13,383 nt of DNA from Euperipatoides rowelli (lineage: Eukaryota > Onychophora > Udeonychophora > Euonychophora > Peripatopsidae): the NCBI GenBank assembly GCA_003024985.2, contig PXIH01S0023748.1, one strand, 5' to 3'. A program made the translations under genes and the position numbers. The number at the start of each line of letters is the position of its first letter. The first letter of the stretch is position 1. A model generated the notes under the pieces. The model was given only the letters and a program-made list of their open reading frames with translations. It was not told the DNA's origin and searched no databases. Below are positions 1 through 8,783 of this stretch, in pieces.

Positions 1-79
1 AGGTTAGGAATTGGCTCTTGCTTTCGCCAGCAAGAAGCAACTCCTAATCAGTAACCTGTCTTCTTCGTACATTACGAAG
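1..79. repeat. Two adjacent hairpins at the window edge
   Basis: Bases 1-57 fold back on themselves. TCTTGCT (16-22) pairs with AGCAAGA (29-35) around a 6-base loop, and 6-13 pairs with 38-45 with one mismatch. AGGTTA at 1-6 also has its complement TAACCT at 52-57. A second perfect hairpin follows: CTTCGTA (63-69), loop CAT, TACGAAG (73-79). The block is more GC-rich than its surroundings. It has no tRNA A or B box that I can recognise and no useful open frame. It may be the interior of a transposon that continues off the left edge; the function is unknown. Confidence 0.5.
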
Positions 80-239
80 CCACAGCTTACAGCCTGTCTC
101 TTGCTTTGAGGGGAAAATGTTAAATCCCAATGTCATTTGTTTTATTGACAATTTTCATTTTGTTAAGATTGAAAATGTATAATTTATAAAATATAAATGA
201 AGAGTTTAAGATACATAATTGATAAAATATCATATACAA

Positions 240-286
240 AAAGGCCTCATGAACACCCTTAAAAGGCCACACATTCCCCACCCCTG
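240..286. mobile_element. hAT-like transposon terminus
   Basis: On the minus strand, reading inward from 286, the sequence begins CAGGGGTGGGGAATGTGTGG, followed by GGCC-rich blocks. hAT (Charlie/ZBED-type) elements commonly have ends of the CAGGGGTG form. The element would extend leftward, perhaps beyond base 1, and the 8 bases after it (ggttaatc) would be one copy of the target duplication. The other end is not in the window, so neither length nor duplication can be confirmed. No transposase is recognisable. Confidence 0.4.
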
Positions 287-644
287 GGTTAATCTATTCC
301 AATATATTTGTTCATTCATTAATTTATAAAGTGATATAAATTATTTATTTCTCTAAATTATACTGTATGTTTTAATCCTAATAAATTAACAAAAAAGTGA
401 AATAAATTAGTCTTTCGGGCTGCAAAAAAATCAAAGTTACAAGCCGTAAATAAATTTACCAGTCTCGGTTTCACATACTACTGTTAAAATCGATCACCTC
501 TTAATAAGTACAAATGTGTGATGCAACGTTAATGAAATATTTGTAGCTCTTGCTCGGTAAACCGTATTAAGTGTACGGTCTGTACCTTGAACTGATTCAA
601 AATATTTTAATATTAATGCTTTTTTTTTTTATCTCTTTACTTAG

Positions 645-861
645 GTCTCCTGGTTAGTTTATTGTTTCTATTTGAAGCTCTCATCTCCAGTTATCTTGTT
701 TATGATTTTTATGTTGCTTGTATTAACCACTGCATGCTCAGTCAGTTCCAACTTTTGGCTAAAAAATTGGAGCCAGGAAAACGCTGTTGAAAATTCTACG
801 GAAGAATTGACCTACCGAAGTATGAGGATAGGAATCTATAGCACCTTTATTTTATGTCAAG
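645..861 (+). CDS. ABCC1-like: ABC transporter subfamily C (MRP1-like), exon: start of second transmembrane domain (TM12 and outer loop)
   Basis: This is the first visible exon of a full-length MRP-type ABC exporter, an ATP-driven membrane pump for organic anions and conjugates. The acceptor is ttacttag before 645 and the donor is CAAG|gtaaga after 861. It enters in phase 0 and leaves after one base of a codon. The 72 codons start VSWLVYCFYLK, matching the VxxxVYxxYxK entry of TMD2 (human MRP1 about residue 958). A hydrophobic TM12 follows (about residues 14-34), then SSNFWLKNWS, the counterpart of the SNYWLxxW block. The outer loop has an NST sequon (ENSTEE), in the place where MRP1 is glycosylated at N1006. 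The loop is about three residues longer than in human MRP1. There is no start codon; the coding sequence continues upstream outside the window. MRP2, MRP3 and MRP6 share this architecture, so the paralogue is uncertain. Confidence 0.9.
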
Positions 862-1126
862 GTAAGATGTGTTTAGTTTGTATACTGGAAAGTTTATTCT
901 TTATACTAGAAAAAAAAAAGTATTTTCTTTTATATTAAGTTCTGTCTTGCAGACAGTACATAATACATTATTATGGTGAAACCTCAGACTAACATCTTTT
1001 TGACCGACATCCATTTGTGGGCTAAGTCTCAAATTTCCTAATTTTCTAATCGTTGTAAATATTGTTTATTACCTTTGTGTTATAACAAACCCCAATATAA
1101 TAATAAGGTAAAAGTGCCTGATACAT

Positions 1127-1285
1127 AGTGGCTTAACTAACTGGCGTGCAAGACCTGCCATGCTGGGGTGGGGCCATGGGCTCACACCTGAACCAATAGA
1201 TACAGTATATACAGTAAGCAAGGTTAGTATGGCCCATTATATATATATTTTGCATGAGAGCCCATGCATTCTTAGTTAGGCCACA
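1127..1285. mobile_element. Short MITE-like inverted-repeat element
   Basis: The left end AGTGGCTTAACTAA (1127-1140) is mirrored by TTAGTTAGGCCAC (1272-1284), whose complement is GTGGCCTAACTAA: 12 of 13 bases agree. Inside, GGCCATGGGCTCACACC (about 1172-1188) is echoed in inverted form by GCATGAGAGCCCATGCATT (1252-1270). The block is GC-richer than its surroundings and about 160 bp long, as expected of a non-autonomous DNA transposon. I could not find a convincing target-site duplication. The interior has no open frame. Confidence 0.45.
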
Positions 1286-1762
1286 GTCTATACAGTAAAT
1301 TCAATACTATATTGTGAGCATGATACATTATTAAGTTTTTCTCTATTGTATCAGGCTAATAAAATGATAGTCAAATTATATTTTAGTGTGTCATGATAAA
1401 TATACTGTACATACAAATCAATAAAAGTTTTGTTATTGAGTGTTTGAGTGCTTAGAAGTTGGTCTGCTATAAATTGTCAAGGAGGTATAGAGCAAAACAT
1501 TATTTTATTTTAGTTATACTTTTATGAATGAGTTTATCATTTTCCAGTAAATGGCATAATTTTAAGAAAGAATGCTCGGATAATTAACTGAACTCTACTG
1601 GAGATTAATAGTAATTTACACCATGCTAAAACAATGGCAGCCATTTTATTTTAATTAAGAACATCATCAATATTTTCAGATTAGCATTATGTGCTACTTA
1701 CTCATGTCAATTTGTCTAGCCAGTCTTGATAATTGGAGACATGAAAGGAAATAACCACCAAT

Positions 1763-3040
1763 CAATTCTGGGCATAACAAAAATATTTTGTACTTTGTAT
1801 TGTATCCTAAAGTATTTTGTAATATATTTTAAACGTATTTTGTATTTTAAATACTTAATTTCAATACGCAATACTTTTGAAATATACAATAGCCTAATAC
1901 TGGTATTTATAGAGTATACATTTATTTTTCTGAAAAAATAAATATTACTGTGTATAGTATACATTTATTATTTTATTATAAATATATAAAATATAAAAAT
2001 AATAAGTTGTCTTTGTGACAAGCTTAGGTCGAACTAAACTATCAACAATTTATTTGGCCTGGAAAATTTCAAATTCAACGGATATAAAAAGGGAAGAAAC
2101 TATTTATTTAAGTTGTTAAATAGTTGTAACTTAGTAAAATTAAATAAACTAATTTGTGCTTTATTTTTTTAAAAAAAATTTAAATTTGGATTATTATTTT
2201 GAAAACTTTGGAAAGATATCACAACAGTAGTATATTACTATACTTTCAAATGATAGATTTAAAAAATAAAAAATAATTGATGATTAGCTTTTTAATTATG
2301 AAACCTAAAAATTTTAATTATGTAACATAAACAAAAAATGACATACCTTACCAAGTGGATTTTTTTTAATATGAGTGCTGTGTGTTTATATACAGTATAT
2401 TGTATATATAAAAAAAACTGAAAACTATTTATTTTACAATATTTACATTAGGTTATAAAAACTATCCTTAGTCCTTTCAGAAAGAGGTTTCATTATAAGA
2501 TATAAAGTAAATATAAAACTAAAATGTAATTCATACAAAAGAAAAATGTAATTAGTATTAGGTATTCTAATTGAATAATTAATAGGAGAATTGTAGAATA
2601 TTTTTGTTCTGTAATGACGAAGTAGAAATTTGATTTTATAGAAATCCTTCCAGTTGCAATTCCCTGTTTTGGGGACAAAAATTGTGGGAAGCTGGCATAC
2701 AGTGATTCAGCAAAACTCGCAGACAATTTTAACTCTTCTGTCCGACAAGGATTGGAAGTTCAACTGTTTTAAGGCATAGTCATAATTTCCATATTTTTTA
2801 CCTAGTATGATTCGAGAAGATACCTGTATTTTATAAATAGAATCCAAAGAATAATTTGGCTCTTGGTTAGAGACAGGTTCCAAACTGGAGCACAAAAAAT
2901 ATTTTGCATTTCAAGAAGATTTAATATATAAAAGTATTTTGTATTTTAGATACTTTTATTTTGAATATATTTTGTATTTAAAATACATTTTTGATACAAA
3001 AAATTTCATACATTTTTTTTTAGTAGTTTGCCCATCTCTG
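1763..3040. mobile_element. Non-autonomous hAT-like element with GTATTTTAAATAC-rich ends
   Basis: On the minus strand the right end starts CAGAGATGGGCAAAC (from 3040 inward). This, followed by arrays of GTATTTTAAATAC/AAAATAC, is a pattern I recognise from hAT elements in many animals. The proposed left end (caattctgggcataac from 1763) is a degraded counterpart and is also followed by GTATTTTGTATTTTAAATAC. The 8 bases outside each end, ccaccaat (1755-1762) and tcatcact (3041-3048), agree at 5 of 8 positions, which would fit an old target duplication. No transposase is visible. Open frames at 1716-1964 on both strands are by-products of the AT palindromes. The left boundary is less certain than the right. 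Confidence 0.5.
2575..2905 (-). pseudogene. Broken C-terminal part of a non-LTR retrotransposon reverse transcriptase
   Basis: Read on the minus strand, this is the tail of a LINE-type ORF2 spread over two or more frames. First comes APVWNLSLT (about 2866-2892), like the PVWxxSLT block downstream of the RT core. A frame change leads to SSRIILGKKYGNYDYALKQL and SLSDRRVKIVC, the RIILG..Y..Y..AL..L...L..RR..LC signature of this region. A further shift near 2710 leads to FAESLYASFPQFLSP, and finally TEQKYSTILLLIIQ, like the TER...S.IP.L terminal block. Family assignment (CR1/Jockey-like clade) is from memory of these motifs. It lies inside the hAT-like element and is antisense to the host gene. 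No catalytic core is present here and it cannot encode an enzyme. Confidence 0.65.
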
Positions 3041-4330
3041 TCATCACTGTGTTTCTAGTGCTTCTAATTAAGCTTTGATACTCAAACACTGACAGTGCAT
3101 AACATTTTCTCCCCCTACATTGTTGCTTCAGCACAGTTTACAGTTGACCTCTGCTGCATAGGAGAAAATAAATTTTAGAATGAAAACCATTCCATCAGCT
3201 AGTTTAGAGTTTTATTTTGATTGTTTTCTTGCTAGACAGGTTTTAGCTTATTTTATGTTATTTGCATCGATGATTTTTAAAATTAATTTCTAATGTATTA
3301 AGTTTTTATTTTTTCTGTAAATGTATATTTAAAATAAAATGCTTTGCTTTTCAATTTCTACTGCAAACATTAATTTACTTAAATTTATTTAATAAGATGT
3401 AAATCTAAGTATGTGTAATGTAGAGTTTTGCAAGTAAATCATAGAATAGAAAAGCTTACAAAACTGTTCAAATATTTTTTATCTGAAATATAAAAAGATA
3501 ATACTGTCATTTATTGATATGCTATGAAATAATGTTAAAATTTTGGGCTAATTTACAGTACATTAGCAATGAAAGCTATAATAGTTATGACATAAAATGG
3601 TGATCAGACACTTACTTGGTTAGGGGGATAAACTAAAAGTATCATAGGCAAGGACTAAAATAAACTAGGGAGAAGTAGTTAAGAAACCCATGGGAGGTAA
3701 GTGTTTTCAAAAGAATTGGAATCAGTCTAGCTTATTTACAGTAGGCTACCAGTGCCAGCTTATTTACCTGTTATAGAGAGACTTCTGCATTTTGATCACT
3801 GAATACTAAATTGAATTCTCCAATATAGGGCAGACCCAACACTCTAGGAAACAGGAATATTATAATCGTAACCTATAATGCTACAAACATTTACAAAGTA
3901 AAGCTTAATATTAGCACTATCTTAAAGTAGAAACACTGATTATACTTTTGTCATATAAATCCATGATTTTGTCTTTTTGTTTGTTAGAGTGTGAAAATTT
4001 GAATTTAAGTTTTGTTACTGTAGATGTTTTATAGTAGTCACATGTTTCCTACTGTCGCAGTTTTACCATTTTTTTAATTTTATAATAATTCATTAAATGG
4101 ATACAAAATTATAAAAATCTAAGATATATTTTAAGTTGCATAAATATTAGTAAATTTACTCGATTCTATAACTCAAAATCCTTAAAAATATTAATCTAAA
4201 TGGACAAAAGAAAAAAAAAAGAATTAAGGAAAAAGTCATGCTTTTGGATTAAATATTTAAATTGTTTTTTAATCTTTTTTTAATATTTAAGAAATATTTT
4301 ATTTGCTTACGTTCTCTATTTTACATATAG

Positions 4331-4641
4331 CTTTCTTGACTACTATTTGGTGGCTGATGGCAGCTGAGACATCAAAAGTAGCCGCTACTAAATTACATCA
4401 ACAGTTAATTCATTCAGTCTTTCACTCCAGTTTGGCTTTCTTTAACTCTACATCTTTTGGAAACTTGATGAATCGTTTCAGCAAAGACATGACCATTGCC
4501 GATAGCATAGTTCCTCGCAAATTGGAATATTGGCTTGCTAGAGCTTTTGACCTTTTGGGCACTATATTGATTCTCATCATCAGCATGCCCATCCTTTCTG
4601 TCCTCATCTTTATTTTAATATTTCCATACATAATTATTCTG
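4331..4641 (+). CDS. ABCC1-like: ABC transporter subfamily C (MRP1-like), exon: TM13, cytoplasmic loop, TM14 and TM15
   Basis: The acceptor is cattttacatatag-like (ag at 4329-4330) and the donor is ATTCTG|gtaaga. The two leading bases complete the codon split from the previous exon (G+CT, Ala), and the exon ends in phase 0. The 103 full codons match human MRP1 residues 1028-1130 with no length difference by my alignment. TM13 is FLTTIWWLMA. The intracellular-loop helix LHQQLIHSVFHSSLAFFNST leads to SFGNLMNRFSKDMTIADS, the family motif TPxGNLxNRFSKDxxxxDS. TM14 and TM15 are hydrophobic (GTILILIISMPILSVL onward). At the TM14 entrance the protein reads DSIVPRKLEYW where human MRP1 has DSMIPEVIKMF, so E1089 is replaced by Arg and K1092 by Glu. 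Codons up to 4330 in the same open frame are intron. Confidence 0.95.
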
Positions 4642-5502
4642 GTAAGAAATGTTATTATCTGTTGTGTTTATATTAGGATTACTAGTAGAAATAGTAGAAC
4701 TGAATTTAAAAAAAAAATTATTTCAAGATTTTTTTTCCAGCATTTTTTAAAAAGAAATTCTCGGACACAGTAGTAGGCCCCTATTAGTAAATCTAAATTA
4801 ATATTAGTCCGCAAACTATTACTGTTTTTCATTAAATCACATTTGATTATCTGGAATTTTAAATACAGTATATTAGCATCCTGTTTATGTTTAGTTTGCC
4901 TTGTATATTGTGTGCATACAATCAAGTATGAAAAGTCTAATTTCATTTCTCCAAACATGGTAGACACAATTCACAATGATACAGATCACTCCCTAAGCTC
5001 GAGTAATTTGATAAAAAGTAAAGTTAACTCAGTATACATGTGTACAAGGTATTAAATCCATCAAAATTGAAAAACGAAGGTTTTAATTTTAACAAATGTT
5101 CGTTTTTGGAGTAAGACAAGTGAGCAAATTTAAAATGAAATCAAATAAAATTAGGTTCATGTGAACATTTCATTATTTCTTCTACAATAAGTTTCATTTT
5201 AATCATCACTGTTCTTATATACAGTACATTAGCAACATTACAATTTTGTTAAAATTTTAAACGTAAAAAATCATTTAAAAAAAAAAAAAAGAAAATATAA
5301 TTCAACACAACTCGAAAAATTTGCATCCTAATCAAATCATGATCAAAATTGTTGTGTGCACTTACCAGCCTTAATTACCATTTCTTGAACCAAAACTCGA
5401 TTAAGACCAGATTTATATGCTGTATCTAGACAAGGCAAGATTCATGTGGGTATTTTGGACATTGCCAAACATATTTCAGCAATAAAGCATTACTATTTTA
5501 AG

Positions 5503-6379
5503 CAGAGGTGTCAATAATGTCGATAATGATTTTCTGGTCGACCGCATAATGAATTTTGGTCGATTGCCATTAATATACAGTATATTTTCTTTTAAGTCCC
5601 ATTTTTCAAAATTCAATAAAAAATCAATAATTAAAATAATAATAAAAATATGATTGTTTTTGTACTAATAGAATGCAGTTTTTATTAGATAGTTGAATAA
5701 TATGTATTTATACAACTATCTGCTCTGCTTTTAATAAATCGTAAATAATTTCATATAGTGGTGATACCACATTATTAACTTTAAATGCATGAGGGGAAAA
5801 AAAGGATATGAGTATTTAAAATGAAATGTGCTGCATCAAATATATTTTCTTGTGAAATTTATAGTGAAAAAGTGCTTTATTAAAATTTTTTCATATTGGA
5901 AATTTATCATTTTTTTACAAAAATAATTCACATAATGATAATTACTGTACATTTGAGTTTGTATATAATCCAAAATTCTTCAGTTAAAAAAAAAAAAGAA
6001 GTAAATGTTATTTTATTCCTAATGTCTACAAATATAAACATTCATTTGAAATGTAACAAGTTGCTTGTTTCTAGGGAGTATGGTACGTATGGGCCTGATC
6101 CAAGTGTATAATAATAGGCTATAATTTTTTTTTTTTAATATACTGTATATAACAAACTACTTTATTTATAAAATAAAAATAACAGTCATATAAAACAAAA
6201 ACATTGAAATTCAAATCATTAATCAAAATTACAATATTCGTCCATAATTTTAATTATAATTTCAGACATTTATTTCATTTTATAATTCACCCCGCTCCCT
6301 CCCCATGTTAGGGAAATCGATCATAAAATGACCCCCCTACAAACTTTTTGTTTACCCACTATTGACCCCCTTCCTCTTG
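5503..6379. mobile_element. Possible hAT-like element, degraded
   Basis: The left side begins cagaggtgtcaataatg, of the CAGxGGTGTCAA type seen at many hAT ends. The minus strand of 6314-6379 begins caagaggaagggggtcaata and later has TGATCGATTTCC. The left side has GTCAATAATG and TGGTCGATTGCC in the same order, so the two flanks form an imperfect inverted repeat of about 60 bp. No 8-bp target duplication is evident, and the interior is AT-rich without a transposase frame. The boundaries are approximate. Confidence 0.35.
5687..5721. repeat. Perfect 9-bp inverted repeat
   Basis: AGATAGTTG (5687-5695) is followed after 17 bases by its exact complement CAACTATCT (5713-5721). Flanking GCAG (5675 area) and CTGC/CTGCTTTT after the right arm suggest that the pairing once extended further. 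It is probably an internal palindrome of the surrounding transposon-like sequence. Confidence 0.5.
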
Positions 6380-6689
6380 TGGAACTAAAAAAAAAAAAGA
6401 GAGAACTATTATACTAAAAATAATATACTATAAGTTAGGATAATTCAGAAAAAATAAATTTGATAAATTATTTAAACAAAACATAGGCTTAAATGAGTAA
6501 TTTTTTTTTTAAATATCTTATAATATTTAGCAAAAACATATCTAGCCATGATAATTGTTTATTATGTATTCTATTAAATAATATTCATAAGAAATTATTA
6601 TTGTAGATAATTTTTTTACCCACTATACCTACTGTATATCTTATTTTGATTTAAACAAAAAAATTTAAAAAATTCTTATTTATTTGTAG

Positions 6690-6889
6690 CATTTATATAT
6701 AACTACATCAAGGCAGTTAAAAAGACTTGAATCTTCTAGCAGATCTCCAATATATTCTCATTTTCAAGAGAGCTACCAGGGGGCAGCAATAATCAAAATT
6801 CACAACAAACAGATGCAGTTTATTGAAAAATTAATTCAATTAGTTGATCAGCATCATACGGTTGCTTTTGCCAATATATTAGCAAATAG
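6690..6889 (+). CDS. ABCC1-like: ABC transporter subfamily C (MRP1-like), exon: cytoplasmic loop between TM15 and TM16
   Basis: The acceptor is tttgtag and the donor is AATAG|gtaact. It enters in phase 0 and leaves after two bases of the Arg codon that ends ANR. The 67 residues (the last shared with the next exon) equal human MRP1 1131-1197 in length. It opens HLYITTSRQLKRLESSSRSP, near-identical to the family block SSRQLKRLESxSRSPxYSHF, then IYSHFQESYQGAAIIKIH, the stretch that contacts the nucleotide-binding domain. The basic trio corresponding to MRP1 R1138, K1141 and R1142 is kept. The following helix (QMQFIEKLIQLVDQ to ANILANR) matches the long amphipathic loop helix. It was found by splicing logic because the uninterrupted frame is short. 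Confidence 0.95.
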
Positions 6890-7482
6890 GTAACTTGATT
6901 TACAACCATTATCATTATTTTGCTTGATCTTTATATTTTTTAATTTGTCTTAGTTTTTATTGGACATAATTTAAATTTCTTTTGATGCCAGGGGATCATA
7001 AAGATAACTTTAAAGGTCAAATGTAATGGATTTTTATTATTTTTGTTTATTATTGATTTTCAAAGATAATAACTAAAAAAATTCCACCAAAAATAAATAA
7101 ATAAATAAAAAGAGTTATTTGCAATTCAATTTTTAAAATATTTGTCTTTAGCTCCTTTAAAACAACATTGTCTATTGTATAAGCTTATGGACACATTTGG
7201 TTACGTCATTGTTCAGAATCGAATAGAGCTTGATATACTTAAACTATACAATAGTCACTATCTTTGTCAGCTAAAGGCTGGAAATCATATAGACTAATTG
7301 TTTAAATATTTGTAAAAAATGATAATCAAATTCATCCTTTGTGCTATTTGGTACATGATTTATTACGAGGTGAACAACAATCTATTTACAGCATAAATCA
7401 ATTACAACCTAAACAGATATAGTGAGATCATCAAAATAATCTCGGACCCCCAAATAATTTGAATTTTTTTTTTTTTTTTTGT

Positions 7483-7622
7483 AATCTCGGACGGAGGACG
7501 GGAATCTCAGACGGAGGACGGGAATCTCGGACGGAGGACGGGAATCTCGGACGGAGGACGGGAATCTCGGACGGAGGACGGGAATCTCGGACGGAGGACA
7601 GGAATCTCGGACGGAGGACAGG
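7483..7622. repeat. 20-bp minisatellite, seven copies
   Basis: The unit AATCTCGGACGGAGGACGGG is repeated seven times head to tail with no length change. Copy 2 has CAGAC for CGGAC, and copies 6 and 7 end in ACAGG instead of ACGGG. A partial copy (aatctcggac) lies just upstream at 7438-7447, before a 17-base poly-T. The array is strikingly GC-rich within AT-rich intron, which suggests recent expansion or transfer. Each unmutated unit holds four short G runs (GG-GG-GG-GGG). Because 20 is not a multiple of three, all frames stay open and give Arg/Gly/Ser/Asp repeat frames on both strands; these are not genes. Confidence 0.95.
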
Positions 7623-8783
7623 AATATTCTTAATTTTAACTTTAAATAACTTTTTTATATGCATTTTAAATTTTTTTCTCGGTGGAATTTGTTTTGTTTT
7701 TTTAGTAATTATCTTTGAAATTCAATAATAATTTTGTTTTTAAAAAAAATCCTTACATTTTACTTTTAAACCAGATTCAAGTGATTCTAATTTTAAGAAG
7801 GATCAGATGTGGTCAGTTTAAATACAAATTAATCTGGGGAATTTCATTATGATGACCAAGATATTTTACATATGCAAATAGAATATAAGAAATACTATAG
7901 TTAACTTTATTATGAAATAGTAGATAGCTTTTTTTTTTAACTCCTGAGTGTTATTTCATTGTAATTAATTTGAAGATTTGTTTTCAAAATGAAACGTAAT
8001 TAGTTTTCTTTTAGCCACAAATTTTCTAGCTCCCATTCCATGCCACAAATAATTTTCAAAGTTTCACGACTTCATTATAGTATCTTATCACATTAGTTCA
8101 ATGCAGATCCATGTTTATAATAAAAATAATACTATGCCGTCAAATCATTTGCTCATATAAGATATTTTTGTTTGGTTTTTTTTTAACAAATAAAAATATT
8201 TGTAAATTATGAAAAATTGTATTTGTTCTGGATATTCCTCTTTCCACTCCACTGACAGTTATATTAAGACATTTTTTCTTTAGAATTCATCAGTTCAACA
8301 ATCATTATTAGCCTAAAAAAATGCTTAAAATTTAGTAAATTTATGTTCAAAGGGACTAAAATATATATTTTTTTTAATTATACCAAATGATTTTAAAAAA
8401 CAAACTAAAATTAACATTAGGGGATTTAAAAGAATGCAATCAATGCAATTTTAATGTGGAATGGAAAAAATTAATAATGTCAATATTGACAAAAGGATGC
8501 ATTTATTTCCCATATTAAATAATTTTTAATCTAAAGTATTATTTTAAAAGATAAAATGATTTAACAATTTTAAATTTATTAAAAAAAAAAACCATTAACA
8601 GAGGCAATTAGGAGGGAAACAAAAAAAATGTACATTCTTGACAAACGATTGAATCCACGGTTAAGAAAATATTTATATGTGCCCCCACCCTATTAACCTT
8701 TAATATAGTCGGTGTTAATACAATTGGTTCTATATATAAAATTCCTATATTTTTTTCATAGATTTTCACTCTTTTTCACAGTA

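Larger units (their letters stand above)
1..644 (+). other. Intron (3' part) upstream of the first visible exon
   Basis: This stretch precedes the first exon and ends in a good acceptor, a T-rich tract from about 620 followed by ttacttag at 637-644. No open frame in it resembles the ABCC linker or NBD1 that should lie upstream, so the previous exon is outside the window. It holds two hairpins at its start and a hAT-like terminus near 240-286. From 290 to 620 I see only AT-rich sequence. Confidence 0.7.
862..4330 (+). other. Intron, 3469 bp
   Basis: It runs from donor gtaaga to acceptor ttttacatatag. Very AT-rich. It carries a MITE-like inverted repeat (1127-1285) and a hAT-like element (1763-3040) with an internal reverse transcriptase fragment. 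From 3041 to 4330 I see no gene or clear element, only AT-rich sequence and small inverted repeats such as gctaat/attagc at 3547-3567 and acacttac/gtaagtgt near 3607 and 3698. Confidence 0.8.
4642..6689 (+). other. Intron, 2048 bp
   Basis: It runs from donor gtaaga to acceptor tatttatttgtag. AT-rich throughout. It contains a possible hAT-like element (5503-6379), a perfect 9-bp hairpin inside it, and an exon-like island on the minus strand (5366-5425). From 4642 to 5365 and 6380 to 6689 nothing recognisable is seen apart from poly-A and poly-T runs (5276-5291, 6387-6398). Confidence 0.8.

Noticed and set aside
1-57. tRNA or tRNA-derived SINE
   Set aside because: The fold is a single long hairpin; no A box, B box, anticodon arm or CCA-type acceptor stem is recognisable.
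1716-1964. Overlapping open frames on both strands
   Set aside because: They arise from the AT-rich palindromic GTATTTTAAATAC repeats at the hAT-like end.
4303-4330. In-frame ATG and nine residues upstream of the second exon
   Set aside because: The segment is the intron end with the acceptor; the alignment starts exactly after ag at 4330.
4642-4773. Open continuation of the second exon frame to a stop at 4773
   Set aside because: A strong donor gtaaga at 4642 and the match of the next exon show that this is intron read-through.
5896-6111. 71-residue open frame on the + strand
   Set aside because: AT-rich, low-complexity composition with a poly-A Lys run; no family match and no supporting splice sites.
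7459-7728. Open frames on both strands across the minisatellite, coding Arg/Gly/Asp-rich repeats
   Set aside because: A 20-bp unit without stops keeps every frame open; the frames begin in poly-T and end soon after the array. No protein evidence.
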